64,000 bases of DNA from CAMAXB01 sp964476565 (lineage in GTDB: Bacteria; Verrucomicrobiota; Verrucomicrobiia; Opitutales; Opitutaceae). Shown piece by piece: positions 55,373-63,939 of this stretch. Numbering within the stretch: position 1 is the first letter of the stretch; each line of letters opens with the position of its first letter. The notes beneath the pieces are model-generated. The model saw nothing but the letters and a program-made list of their open reading frames with translations. It was not told the DNA's origin and made no database searches. The position numbers were made by a program, and so were the translations under genes. Location: the NCBI GenBank assembly GCA_964476565.1, contig CAYZBG010000007.1, positions 29,444 to 93,443 of the forward strand, in the 5' to 3' direction.

Positions 55373-56911
55373 TCAAGGCAGGAGCATGAACGCGAGCCCC
55401 ATGATGATCGTGGGAATCAACGCGCCGACGAACAGCTTTCCGGGGGACACGCCCTCCTTGAAGCAGGGTGCCAGGATGGACTGGCCAGCAGGATTGGGCG
55501 CGTTCGCGATGACGGTCAGTCCGCCGCCCGTTACCGCGCCGGCCACCACCGCGTACTTCATCTCATCGGTGAACGACGGTACGAGCGACGCCAGGTAGGT
55601 GATGGCCGCATTATCGTTGAACGCCGTCAGCACGACGGAGCTGAGCATGAGCGGCATGGCATCGAGGCTGCCCAGCACCGGCGCGATCCACCATTGCTGG
55701 AGCGTTCCGTGCAGGACCAGGCCGGCGAGAAAGAAGCCTACGAGGATGGGGCCACGGAATTGAATCTGAGACTGGAACTGAGTCGTCGCCTGCGTGAAGG
55801 CAAGGAAGATCAAAAAGCCGCCGATGTAGAGCGCGGTGTAGTGGGCAGTGAATACGGTCCAGGCCAGGGCGAGCAGATGTGCGGCGGTAACCCAGTGCGG
55901 GATACGCACGCGATGGTCGTCGGCCGGGGCACCGAAGACCATGGACTCTCCGGCTGGCCTCCGCTGGTAGGCCAGCGAGGCGAACTCGGCCTTGAAGAAC
56001 CGGAAGTAGATCAGATTGGCGACCACGATGCCGGCGACAGCTTTCCAGCCGAAATGGGACGCCATGAACGCGAGATCCCAACCCCAGGTACCCGCGACCA
56101 TCAGGACCGGCGGAGCGGCGAAATGCGTCAAGGTACCTCCGACCGAGACATTCACGAACAGCAGGCCAAGGGTGGCGTACTTCAGGCGCTCGCTTGGCTT
56201 GTAGCGGTAGAAATTCTCCAAGAGCAGAAGAGCCGAGATCGTCATGGCGGCCGGCTCGGTGATGAACGACCCAAGAATCGGGCCCAGAGTGAGGATGGAA
56301 AGCCACCAAGCCGCCGGGGTTGCCCCGCCGATCTGGGCCACCTTGGCCATCGCATTCTCGGCAAATCGCAGCACCGGACGGCTCGCGGCGATGGCCATGA
56401 TGATGACGACAAAGACCGGCTCCGTATACTTTACACCGTTGTTCACATACTGCTCGGCCGTGTGCCAGTCCTCAGAAACCGTGATGGCGACCAGCAGAGG
56501 GATCACCCAAATGCCGAAGACTGCCTCCACTTCCCCGAAGAAGTGCAGGACCTTGCCCCAGAAGCTCACCTCGTCGGGCTCGCCGTCGTTGTTCGTGTCG
56601 ACGTAGCGGCCTTCCTTGCGCAGCCGCTCGGCGTGGCGGTGCTCAATCTCATGCGCCCAATGGCGGAACTTGGCGGTCAAGAAGGTATGCAGCACCGCCA
56701 TGATGAACATGACGGTGGCCACCAGATTGAACGGCTCGACCTCCACCCGGTGCTTCAGGACTTCCCACAAGGTGTCCCCGGCCTCATCCGCCACGTAGGT
56801 TTCGATCGGAACCGGGAAGGGATCTCCCTCTTCCCCGTCTTTGGGCGCCGCCGCGTGGGCGGCGAACGCAAACCAGCAAAGCGACACCAACAGAAGCGCG
56901 GCACGTTTCAT
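55373..56911 (-). CDS. Putative Na+/H+ antiporter (PF07399-like)
   Basis: 512 residues from ATG 56911, with a signal-like first segment (RAALLLVSLCWFAFAAHA) and about eleven helices. The pattern matches the putative Na+/H+ antiporter family: ILGSFITEPAAMTISALLLL, NVSVGGTLTHFAAPPVLMVA and VIANAPNPAGQSILAP. It lies upstream of the Mrp operon on the same strand, so two sodium-proton systems sit together. Its ATG overlaps the stop of the SerB-like gene. Confidence 0.82.
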   Translation of the reverse strand: MKRAALLLVSLCWFAFAAHAAAPKDGEEGDPFPVPIETYVADEAGDTLWEVLKHRVEVEPFNLVATVMFIMAVLHTFLTAKFRHWAHEIEHRHAERLRKEGRYVDTNNDGEPDEVSFWGKVLHFFGEVEAVFGIWVIPLLVAITVSEDWHTAEQYVNNGVKYTEPVFVVIIMAIAASRPVLRFAENAMAKVAQIGGATPAAWWLSILTLGPILGSFITEPAAMTISALLLLENFYRYKPSERLKYATLGLLFVNVSVGGTLTHFAAPPVLMVAGTWGWDLAFMASHFGWKAVAGIVVANLIYFRFFKAEFASLAYQRRPAGESMVFGAPADDHRVRIPHWVTAAHLLALAWTVFTAHYTALYIGGFLIFLAFTQATTQFQSQIQFRGPILVGFFLAGLVLHGTLQQWWIAPVLGSLDAMPLMLSSVVLTAFNDNAAITYLASLVPSFTDEMKYAVVAGAVTGGGLTVIANAPNPAGQSILAPCFKEGVSPGKLFVGALIPTIIMGLAFMLLP

Positions 56912-57375
56912 GCAGGAAGCAGGCGGGGGAGATCCGAGAGGGAGAGAATNNNNNNNNNNNNNNNNNNNNNNNNNNNNNNNNNNNNNNNNNNNNNNNNNNN
57001 NNNNNNNNNNNNNNNNNNNNNNNNNNNNNNNNNNNNNNNNNNNNNNNNNGGCCGGATGGCCTGCCTGAACCCGCCGCTCACGATCACCGGCGTCCAACCC
57101 AGCGCCCGCGCGGCGCGAAGGGTTTGCTCTGCGGTGGGTTCGATCGTCTCGATGTACTTGCGCCCGACCGCGGCGACATCCGCCTGGCTGGGCCGGATGA
57201 TCTCCAGGCGCCGGCCGAACACGGCCTCGACGGGAATCTTCCCGTTCATGGCGTCGTTGGTCATGGCCTCGACCTCGGCGAACACCGCGGCGCCGCGGAC
57301 GCGGCCCAGTTCATCGATGCCTTCGATGGCGCTTAGCGTGCTGTCGCAGTCAAAGAGGAGAAGTCGGGTCGACAC
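56908..57375 (-). CDS. HAD-family phosphatase, SerB-like, interrupted by assembly gap
   Basis: The start MSTRLLLFDCDSTLSAIEGI holds the HAD nucleophile motif DxDxT/S, and WTPVIVSGGFRQAI is motif II of phosphoserine phosphatases. The gene then enters 100 N; after it only ILSLSDLPRLLPA and the stop remain. The visible protein lacks motifs III and IV, which must lie in the gap. The missing stretch is therefore clearly longer than 100 bases. The 4-nt overlap with the antiporter suggests coupling. Confidence 0.7.
   Translation of the reverse strand: MSTRLLLFDCDSTLSAIEGIDELGRVRGAAVFAEVEAMTNDAMNGKIPVEAVFGRRLEIIRPSQADVAAVGRKYIETIEPTAEQTLRAARALGWTPVIVSGGFRQAIRXXXXXXXXXXXXXXXXXXXXXXXXXXXXXXXXXXILSLSDLPRLLPA
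56950..57049. other. Assembly gap of 100 N inside the SerB-like gene
   Basis: Exactly 100 N. The SerB-like protein lacks about 60-80 residues, including the Asp-containing motifs of the HAD active site, so the true gap is probably 200-300 bases. Confidence 0.95.
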
Positions 57376-57413
57376 GGGGGCGACGGAAGCGGTCCCGGGG
57401 GAGGACGCGCAAC

Positions 57414-57442
57414 AAAAAAGCCCTCCCGGCTGGGAGGGCTTT
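57414..57442 (-). terminator. Intrinsic terminator after rpmE
   Basis: An 11-bp perfect stem (AAAGCCCTCCC with GGGAGGGCTTT, loop GGCT). On the minus strand it runs into a T tract (complement of A at 57414-57419). It separates the ribosomal protein genes from the SerB-like gene. Confidence 0.92.
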
Positions 57443-57464
57443 AAAACGTTGCGGGCGCTTGGGC

Positions 57465-57719
57465 TTACTTGCCCTTGGTGGTGCGGCGGAACTTCGAGGT
57501 GAACTTCTCGACGCGACCGGCGGTGTCGACGATGCGCTTCTCGCCGGTGTAGGCGGGATGAGAATCCATCGTCACGTCGCGGAGCACGATCATGTACTCC
57601 TCGCCGTCGATCTTCTCCTTGCGGGGCGACTTCATCGTCGAGCGCGTCAGGAAGCGTTTGCCGGTGGCGACATCAAGGAAGCACACCTTGTTGAGAGTGG
57701 GATGACCTTCGGGTTTCAC
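57465..57719 (-). CDS. rpmE2: Ribosomal protein L31, type B (zinc-free)
   Basis: 84 residues from GTG 57719, which has an AAGGAG ribosome site about 12 bases upstream. The pattern is LNKVCFLDVATGKRFLTRST, then SHPAYTGEKRIVDTAGRVEK. The four zinc Cys of type A L31 are absent. It is 25 bases downstream of rpmJ and followed by a strong terminator. Confidence 0.93.
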   Translation of the reverse strand: MKPEGHPTLNKVCFLDVATGKRFLTRSTMKSPRKEKIDGEEYMIVLRDVTMDSHPAYTGEKRIVDTAGRVEKFTSKFRRTTKGK

Positions 57720-57744
57720 GGTAGAGAATCTCCTTGGGTAACAC

Positions 57745-57870
57745 TCAGCCCTGACGGGCCTTGTAACGCGGCTCAACCTTGTTGATCACGTAGATCTTGC
57801 CACGGCGACGGACCACCTGGCAGGCCGGGTGACGCTTCTTGGCGGATTTGATGGAGGAGACAACTTTCAT
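57745..57870 (-). CDS. rpmJ: Ribosomal protein L36 (zinc-free form)
   Basis: 41 residues: MKVVSSIKSAKKRHPACQVV followed by RRRGKIYVINKVEPRYKARQG in two parts. The basic core and the KARQG end are L36. Zinc forms carry CxxC and a later Cys/His; here only one Cys remains. It is too short for most gene callers, but its position directly upstream of L31 supports it. Confidence 0.93.
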   Translation of the reverse strand: MKVVSSIKSAKKRHPACQVVRRRGKIYVINKVEPRYKARQG

Positions 57871-57880
57871 AAAAGGGTTC

Positions 57881-57909
57881 AAAACAGGGAGCGGTCCGGG
57901 CACTGTCAA
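57881..57909 (-). promoter_or_regulatory. Candidate sigma-70-type promoter for rpmJ-rpmE
   Basis: On the minus strand a perfect -35 (TTGACA, complement of 57904-57909) is followed after 17 bases by TGTTTT (57881-57886), which matches the -10 consensus at 3 of 6 positions. The ATG is 11 bases after the -10, so the leader would be very short. Confidence 0.4.
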
Positions 57910-57992
57910 ATGAAATGTTGCCACTAAAAGCCCGTGCCGAAAGGCCGATGCAAGATGTGGTCTAACGGACAGGGGTACCCAGACCGCTTCCC

Positions 57993-60038
57993 TTGATTTT
58001 CAACCTTCGAACTTTGGCCGATGCCAACCGGCGCCGGGCGATTGCCTTGGGCTGCCGGCTGGCCAGGCGTGTCCGAGGGACAACGTGCGCCGTCGTCGCC
58101 GGTCTGTGCCTGATCGGTCCAGGCCACCGCGTCTTCGCGCAAATGCAGGCCGATAGCGTCATCCAGGCGCCGGCGCCGCGGGCCGAAAGTCCCTCCCCCG
58201 TCCACACCCCGTTTGTCGATCAGGCGTCGCCCGACGATCCGCCCGGCTATCGGGCCGAGGTGCAGGCGCACGCCCGGCGCTACGTTGATCTCTACTACTC
58301 GGCCAACCTGCGCGACGCCCTGGCCGCGGCCCGGGCGGGTCTGGCCCTCGCCGAAGCGCGGTCCAGCCCGCGCGACGAGGCGGAGTTCCTCAAGGCCACC
58401 GGCTACGTGTCGTGGCTACTCGGTGACTCCGCCGCGACGGCGGGCTACGGTCGCCGGCTCCTCGCTTTGGCCGACCGCCTCGATGACCACGGTCTGCGCT
58501 CTGTCGCCCACCGGCTGCTGGCCTCCGTGTATCGACAAACCGGTGACAAGACCCGCCAGCGAGAACACACCGACAGCGCCGTCGTCCACGCCCGGCAGTC
58601 GGGCAACGAGCGCCTGTACTACGGTGCCCTCAATCTGCAGGGCGTGCTCGCCTTCACGGAAGGCCGGTACGGTGAAGCCACCCGGATTCACGAGGAGATC
58701 CTGGCGCATCGCCTCGCCACCGGTAACCGGTGGGACGCGGCCGGCTCCCTGACCAACCTCGCCGACGTGGCGACGGCCCAGGGCGAGTTTGAACGCGCCC
58801 TGCGCCTGCACGAGGAGGCCTATTCCCTGCGCGTCGCAGAAAAGGATGCACGGGGCCAGATGCGCTCCCTGCGGCAGATTGCCGGCGTCCTCCGGCGGCT
58901 GGGACGTAGCGACGAGGCCCTGGCCCGGCTCCGGTCCGCGATCGAGATGACCGAGCGGATCTCGGGCCATGAACTGCTGGGCGACCTGTGGACCGAGATC
59001 GCGCTGACGCACGAGGCCCGGGGTGAGCTGGCCGAGGCGCTTGCGGCCGAACGCCGTGCCCACGCGGAACGCTCGGAGCTGGCCGGCGAACGGGCGCAGA
59101 CCCGGCTGGCCGAGTTGGAGGCCCGCTTCGAGCTCGCCGAGAAACAAAAGCAAATCGATCTGCTCGCCCGCGAATCCCAGCTGAAGGACGCACGGCTGCA
59201 GCTGCAGGACGCCACGCTTTCCGCCGCGCGTCAGCAGCGTACCGGACTGCTGGTGGCGGGCCTGCTGGGGGCCGTGGGCGTGGCCGCGCTGGTTCGCAGT
59301 CAGCGCCTGAAGCTCAAGGCCGAGCGGGCCGCCCGCGACGCCGCCGAACATGCGCACCGCCTGAAGACCCGGCTACTCAGCATTGCCTCGCACGATCTGC
59401 GCAATCCGCTCGGAAACATCCAGTTTCTGGCCAACGAGGTCCGTGACGATCCGCAACCCGCGGCGCCGGGCGACGAGCGGCTTGGCATCATCGCCGGCGA
59501 GGCGCAGCGCTTGCTCGTGTTTGTCCAGGACCTCATCGACACCGCCGCCCTTGAGGTCGGTCGTCTCGAGCTGCAAAAGACATCGCTGGACCTCGACGAA
59601 GCCGTGCGGGCGGTGCGGACGGAGTTTCTCTGGCAGGCGCGCCTCAAGGAGCAAACGCTCGCCTATGTCGGCCCGGTCACGCCGCTGCCGCCCGTCGACG
59701 GCGATCGCCAGCGGTTGCATCAGGTGTTTTCCAACCTGATCGGCAATGCCATCAAGTTTACGCCGGCTGGAAAAACGATCACCCTTTCCCTCGCCGTCGA
59801 GGAGCGCTGGGCGGTCCTGCGCGTCCGGGACGAGGGACCGGGACTTTCCGCGGCTGACGCCAGCCAGCTCTTTCAGCCGTTTTCGCGTTTGGCGGCCAAG
59901 CCGACCGGCGGGGAATCGTCCCACGGTCTCGGCCTGTCCATCGCCCACGACCTGGTGCGTCTGCACAGCGGCGAGATCGCCGTGGAGTCCCCTCCCGGCG
60001 GCGGGGCGACCTTCATCGTGCGCCTGCCGCTGGGTTGA
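57993..60038 (+). CDS. TPR-containing hybrid-less sensor histidine kinase
   Basis: 681 residues if the TTG at 57993 is the start; no good ribosome site is visible and a later start is possible. About six TPR-like repeats span residues 80-360 (ALNLQGVLAFTEGRYGEATR; LTNLADVATAQGEFERALRL). A coiled coil and one membrane helix (GLLVAGLLGAVGVAALV) follow. The H-box is SIASHDLRNPLGNIQ, the N-box NLIGNAIKFTP, and the G-boxes DEGPGLS and HGLGLSIAHDLV. No response regulator is adjacent. Confidence 0.85.
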   Translation: MIFNLRTLADANRRRAIALGCRLARRVRGTTCAVVAGLCLIGPGHRVFAQMQADSVIQAPAPRAESPSPVHTPFVDQASPDDPPGYRAEVQAHARRYVDLYYSANLRDALAAARAGLALAEARSSPRDEAEFLKATGYVSWLLGDSAATAGYGRRLLALADRLDDHGLRSVAHRLLASVYRQTGDKTRQREHTDSAVVHARQSGNERLYYGALNLQGVLAFTEGRYGEATRIHEEILAHRLATGNRWDAAGSLTNLADVATAQGEFERALRLHEEAYSLRVAEKDARGQMRSLRQIAGVLRRLGRSDEALARLRSAIEMTERISGHELLGDLWTEIALTHEARGELAEALAAERRAHAERSELAGERAQTRLAELEARFELAEKQKQIDLLARESQLKDARLQLQDATLSAARQQRTGLLVAGLLGAVGVAALVRSQRLKLKAERAARDAAEHAHRLKTRLLSIASHDLRNPLGNIQFLANEVRDDPQPAAPGDERLGIIAGEAQRLLVFVQDLIDTAALEVGRLELQKTSLDLDEAVRAVRTEFLWQARLKEQTLAYVGPVTPLPPVDGDRQRLHQVFSNLIGNAIKFTPAGKTITLSLAVEERWAVLRVRDEGPGLSAADASQLFQPFSRLAAKPTGGESSHGLGLSIAHDLVRLHSGEIAVESPPGGGATFIVRLPLG

Positions 60039-60088
60039 TCGCGTTTTCGGACTCGCCACCGCGCTGTTTCGGACGCTTGGCTGCGGTC

Positions 60089-61090
60089 ATGGTCATGCGG
60101 GAATTTTTATGCGCGGGGAGGTGGCTGGGGCTCATGCTGGCGGTGGTGGCAGCGCTGCCCGCTGCTTCGTACAAGGGAGCCATCGTGGTCGACACGGCCA
60201 CCGGTCAAACGCTGTTTGAGGAGAACGCCGATGTGGTGACTCCTCCGGCGAGCGTGACGAAGCTGATGACCTTCCTGCTCGTGCATGAGGAGATCGCGTC
60301 CGGGCGCCTCGAGCTCACGACGCCCGTCACGGTGACGGCCGAGGCGGCCCGCATGGGTGGTTCGCAGGTGTACCTGGCCGAGAATGAAGTGTTCACCGTC
60401 GAAGACCTGCTCTACGCCCTGATGGTGAGTTCGGCCAACGATGCCGCCGAGGCGCTCGCTACTCGGGCAGGCGGTTCTCGCGAAGCGTTTGTTGCCCGGA
60501 TGAACGAGCGCGCGCGGGAGATCGGCATGACCCGGACCACGTTTCGCACGCCGCACGGGCTGCCGCCTTCCAACCGGCGGATCGAGGACGGCGATTTGAC
60601 CACGCCCCGCGACCTCGCGCTGCTGTCCCGTCATCTGATCGGCAAGACGGACGTCCTTCGCTATTCGTCGGTCAAGGATCGCACCTTCCGTCCGGGACCG
60701 AAGCAGATCGACATGCGCAACCACAACAACCTGCTCGGCAAGGTGGCTGGAGTGGACGGACTAAAAACCGGTTTCACCCGCGGCGCCGGCTTTTGCCTCG
60801 CTGCGACCGCCCAACGCAACGGCCGCCGGCTGATCGCAGTCACGATGGGCTCGCCCCAGAGTCAGGTGCGCGACCTGGAGATGGCCGATCTGTTCGAAAA
60901 GGCCTTCGCCAACCTGCCGCCCGTGCCCACGATCGTCCCGACGGGAGTTGAACCTCCGTTGCCTGCGTCCGCGCCGGTCGCGGCCCCCTCCCCCGCCAAG
61001 CAAGACGAGCCACCGACGCCGGCGCCCGCGGCCGAAGGCGACGACAGCGTTCCGGCGGTGCGCTTTGTCATGCCGGCTCGGAAGTCCTGA
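60089..61090 (+). CDS. dacA: D-alanyl-D-alanine carboxypeptidase (PBP5/DacA type)
   Basis: 333 residues from ATG 60089 (or 60095), which opens the signal peptide (LGLMLAVVAALPAAS). The three penicillin-binding motifs are SxxK in PPASVTKLMTF, SxN in MVSSANDAAEAL, and KTG in GLKTGFTRGAG. It trims the terminal D-Ala of peptidoglycan stem peptides. The C-terminal Pro/Ala-rich tail replaces the usual PBP5 stalk domain. Confidence 0.93.
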   Translation: MVMREFLCAGRWLGLMLAVVAALPAASYKGAIVVDTATGQTLFEENADVVTPPASVTKLMTFLLVHEEIASGRLELTTPVTVTAEAARMGGSQVYLAENEVFTVEDLLYALMVSSANDAAEALATRAGGSREAFVARMNERAREIGMTRTTFRTPHGLPPSNRRIEDGDLTTPRDLALLSRHLIGKTDVLRYSSVKDRTFRPGPKQIDMRNHNNLLGKVAGVDGLKTGFTRGAGFCLAATAQRNGRRLIAVTMGSPQSQVRDLEMADLFEKAFANLPPVPTIVPTGVEPPLPASAPVAAPSPAKQDEPPTPAPAAEGDDSVPAVRFVMPARKS

Positions 61091-61155
61091 ACCGCCATCC
61101 GGCGTTGCACCACCGGGCGACTCGCCAAAGTCGCGGGAATGGCTAGGATGCTTTC

Positions 61156-62073
61156 ATGATGACGCCGCTGGTGCAACGTTGCCTCGCCGGCCTCCTGCTG
61201 GCGGGCCTGTGTGGGTTGGCCCGTGCGCAGGTGCCGCTGGTCGTCACCACCACGCCGATCCTCGCGGATTTTGTGCGCGAAGTGGCCGGGGATGCCGTGC
61301 AGGTGGAGTCCATTGTTCCGCCGGGAGTCAGTCCGCGTGACTACGAGCCGGGTGAGGCCGCGGTGGCTCGACTGGCCCGCGCCCAAGCTCTTGTGATCCA
61401 GGGGCTCGATTATGATGCGTGGTCCGAGGGCGTCGCACGCGAGGCCGGTTTTGCCGGGGAACTGATCGTCGCCACCGACCGCATGCCGCTGCTGGATTTG
61501 AGCGGCCGTGAGTACGAAATGGACGAAGGCACGGAGATCGACGGTGAAGGATTTGATCCCAACACTTGGCACGATCCGAGGAAGGTCGTGCACACCGCGC
61601 GCGTGCTCGCCGTGGCCCTGGCTGACCTGCGGCCGGCCGAGGCCGCTGCCATCGAGCAGCGGGCGGCGGCGTTCATTCGGGCCCTGGAAGACGTGCATCA
61701 ACACGCCCTCCGCCGCTTTGCCACCCTGCCGCCGGAACGGCGCCGCATGGCGACTTCGCTCGACGGCTTTGCCTACCTCGCCGCCACCTACGAGGTGCAG
61801 ATCGGCCTCATCCCGGGCTTTGAGCCTGGACGGCAGCCGCAACCGGCACAAATGGCCCGACTGATCGACCTGATTGAGCCGCTGAACGTCCCGGCGGTGT
61901 TCCTCGCAGCTGGGACCAGCGCGACGGCCCTTCGTGAACTGCAGGAAGCGACCGGCGTACGGGTGGTCACCACCCTGTTCACCGACACCCTTGGACCGCC
62001 CGGGTCGCCTGACGGCAGCTACCTCGCGCAGTTTCGACGCAACGTCGATCTGATCGTCGACGCCTTAAAGTGA
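61156..62073 (+). CDS. Metal ABC transporter substrate-binding-type protein with altered ligands
   Basis: 305 residues with a signal peptide (CLAGLLLAGLCGLARA). The fold pattern is that of ZnuA/TroA cluster A-I binding proteins (PLVVTTTPILADFVREVAGD). Three of the usual His ligands are replaced: PPGVSPRDYEP instead of DPHxYEP, FDPNTWHDPR instead of DPHxWxDP, and TSLDGFAYLA instead of TSHDAF. The final Asp (FTDTLG) remains. No permease or ATPase gene is adjacent. It may bind a different metal or use displaced His residues. Confidence 0.75.
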   Translation: MMTPLVQRCLAGLLLAGLCGLARAQVPLVVTTTPILADFVREVAGDAVQVESIVPPGVSPRDYEPGEAAVARLARAQALVIQGLDYDAWSEGVAREAGFAGELIVATDRMPLLDLSGREYEMDEGTEIDGEGFDPNTWHDPRKVVHTARVLAVALADLRPAEAAAIEQRAAAFIRALEDVHQHALRRFATLPPERRRMATSLDGFAYLAATYEVQIGLIPGFEPGRQPQPAQMARLIDLIEPLNVPAVFLAAGTSATALRELQEATGVRVVTTLFTDTLGPPGSPDGSYLAQFRRNVDLIVDALK

Positions 62074-62844
62074 GCGCTCCGGCACGGCGAGCATGTGGGT
62101 GTGATCGTGGTCGTGGTGGTCGTCATGGGCGTGATCGTGGCGCAGGAACACGATGATCAGGCCCAGCACGCAGAAAAGCAGACCGAGCAGACCCGCTTCC
62201 CAGCGTTCGAAACGTTTCAATTTAAACCGCCCGAACCCGAGCAGGGTCAACCACGTGAACACCGTCATGCCGGCGAGCGTGGCCACGGCGAGGATGCCGC
62301 TCAGCACAAAGAATCCCTGCCAGCCAAACTGCACGGCCGAGAGGTAGACCGGGAGAAACCCCTCGCAGGGCGACAAGGTCAGCATCAGGAAAAGCCCGCC
62401 GATGGCCGCACGGTCGCCGGACACCAGACGGCTGTCCTTGAGCTCTTCTTCCCAGTGGCTTTCGCGTCCCTCCTGCGCGCAGTGTTCACCCGGATGATGG
62501 TGGCTGCCGGCCACGACGTGGTGGCAGATGCCCATGCCGCGGCTTTGCCGCCAGAGGTAATACACGCCGATCGCGATCAGCACCGCTCCGGCAATCCGGG
62601 CAAATAGGTGTCCCAATTCGGCATCGAGGCGGAAGCCAAACCACGCGATACCCAAGCCTAGCAGGCTGGTCAGCAGGACATGGCCCATGCCGGCGAAAGC
62701 CGCCACCGCGAGGGTTTTCCCGCGTCCCCACCCCCGGGCGCGCGACACCAGCACGAAGGGCAGCCAGTGCGTCGGGATCGCCGCGTGAAAAAACGCGACG
62801 GTGAAGCCCGTGGCGGCAACGGTGGTGAGCAGGGTGTTGTTCAT
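62065..62844 (-). CDS. Membrane transporter, nickel/cobalt-type (His-rich)
   Basis: 259 residues, six helices. The first helix carries FFHAAIPTHWLPFVLV, similar to the HxxxPxHW motif of NiCoT/RcnA-like transporters. A His-rich loop (HHVVAGSHHHPGEHC) and a His/Asp-rich tail (HDHAHDDHHDHDHTHM) point to divalent metal handling. Direction of transport is unknown. It converges on the SBP-type gene with a 9-base overlap. Confidence 0.7.
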   Translation of the reverse strand: MNNTLLTTVAATGFTVAFFHAAIPTHWLPFVLVSRARGWGRGKTLAVAAFAGMGHVLLTSLLGLGIAWFGFRLDAELGHLFARIAGAVLIAIGVYYLWRQSRGMGICHHVVAGSHHHPGEHCAQEGRESHWEEELKDSRLVSGDRAAIGGLFLMLTLSPCEGFLPVYLSAVQFGWQGFFVLSGILAVATLAGMTVFTWLTLLGFGRFKLKRFERWEAGLLGLLFCVLGLIIVFLRHDHAHDDHHDHDHTHMLAVPERSL

Positions 62845-62992
62845 GGATGCGGTCGCTGCTCCGGATCAATCAGGCGAACCGGTTGCGCTGTCGAACGCGA
62901 ACTCTAGCAAAGTCGTCAAGCGGGCCGATGGGAAAAACGGCTGGTTCTTGTCCGCACTTGCCGTTCTCCTTGCGCTTCATCGTCTCGTTGCC

Positions 62993-63913
62993 ATGTCCGC
63001 CCCTCCCGATCCCGTTGCCGTCAAAACCTACCTGCTCGACCTACAGGACCGGATCTGTGCGGCCCTCGAGCAGGAGGATGGCGGCGCACGCTTTGCCGAG
63101 GATGCCTGGCAGCGTACCGAGGGCGGAGGCGGTCGCACCCGCATCCTAACCGAGGGCACTGTCTTCGAGAAGGCCGGCGTCGCCTTTTCCCACGTGTTCG
63201 GCACCCGCCTCCCGCCGTCGGCCACCGCACACCGCCCGGAGCTGGCGGGCAAGGCCTGGCAGGCGCTCGGCGTCTCGCTCGTGCTGCATCCCCGCAATCC
63301 CCATGTGCCGACCAGTCATGCGAACGTACGCTTCTTCGTCGCGGAAGCGGACGACGCGCAGCCGGTCTGGTGGTTCGGCGGCGGCTTTGACCTGACCCCG
63401 TACTACGGCGTCGACGAGGATGTCGTCCACTGGCACCGCACGGCTCGCGATGCCGTAGCTCCCTTTGGCGACGGGTGTTATCCCCGGATGAAGCGTGCCT
63501 GCGACGAGTATTTCTTCCTCAAGCACCGCGGCGAGCCGCGGGGGGTGGGCGGCCTGTTCTTCGACGATTACCACGAAGGCGGTTTCGAGCGCAGCTTCGC
63601 GCTCATGCGGAGCGTCGGCGACCATTTCATCCCGGCCTACCTGCCGATCGTGGCCCGCCGCAAGGCGACGCCTTACTCTGCCCAGGAACGCGAATTCCAG
63701 CTGTATCGACGGGGCCGTTACGTCGAGTTCAACCTGGTGTGGGACCGCGGCACCCTGTTCGGCCTGCAAAGCGGCGGTCGGACCGAGTCGATTCTCATGA
63801 GTCTTCCGCCGCTGGTGACGTTCAAGTACGACTGGCGTCCCGAGCCCGGCAGTCCCGAGGCACGCCTCTACGAGCACTTCCTCCGGCCGCGCGACTGGCT
63901 CGCACCGGCCTGA
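62993..63913 (+). CDS. hemF: Oxygen-dependent coproporphyrinogen III oxidase HemF
   Basis: 306 residues from ATG 62993 (MSAPPDPVAVKTYLLDLQDR). The signatures NPHVPTSHANVRFF, WWFGGGFDLTPYY and RYVEFNLVWDRGTLFGLQSG are all intact. It converts coproporphyrinogen III to protoporphyrinogen IX using O2, which indicates aerobic growth. hemE follows 26 bases later. Confidence 0.96.
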   Translation: MSAPPDPVAVKTYLLDLQDRICAALEQEDGGARFAEDAWQRTEGGGGRTRILTEGTVFEKAGVAFSHVFGTRLPPSATAHRPELAGKAWQALGVSLVLHPRNPHVPTSHANVRFFVAEADDAQPVWWFGGGFDLTPYYGVDEDVVHWHRTARDAVAPFGDGCYPRMKRACDEYFFLKHRGEPRGVGGLFFDDYHEGGFERSFALMRSVGDHFIPAYLPIVARRKATPYSAQEREFQLYRRGRYVEFNLVWDRGTLFGLQSGGRTESILMSLPPLVTFKYDWRPEPGSPEARLYEHFLRPRDWLAPA

Positions 63914-63939
63914 TCTCCCCGCCTTCCCTCTTCCGCTTC

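Noticed and set aside
57881..57925. Zur operator upstream of rpmJ
   Set aside because: Only one half-site (GAAATGTT) is present, without the inverted partner needed for a Zur box.
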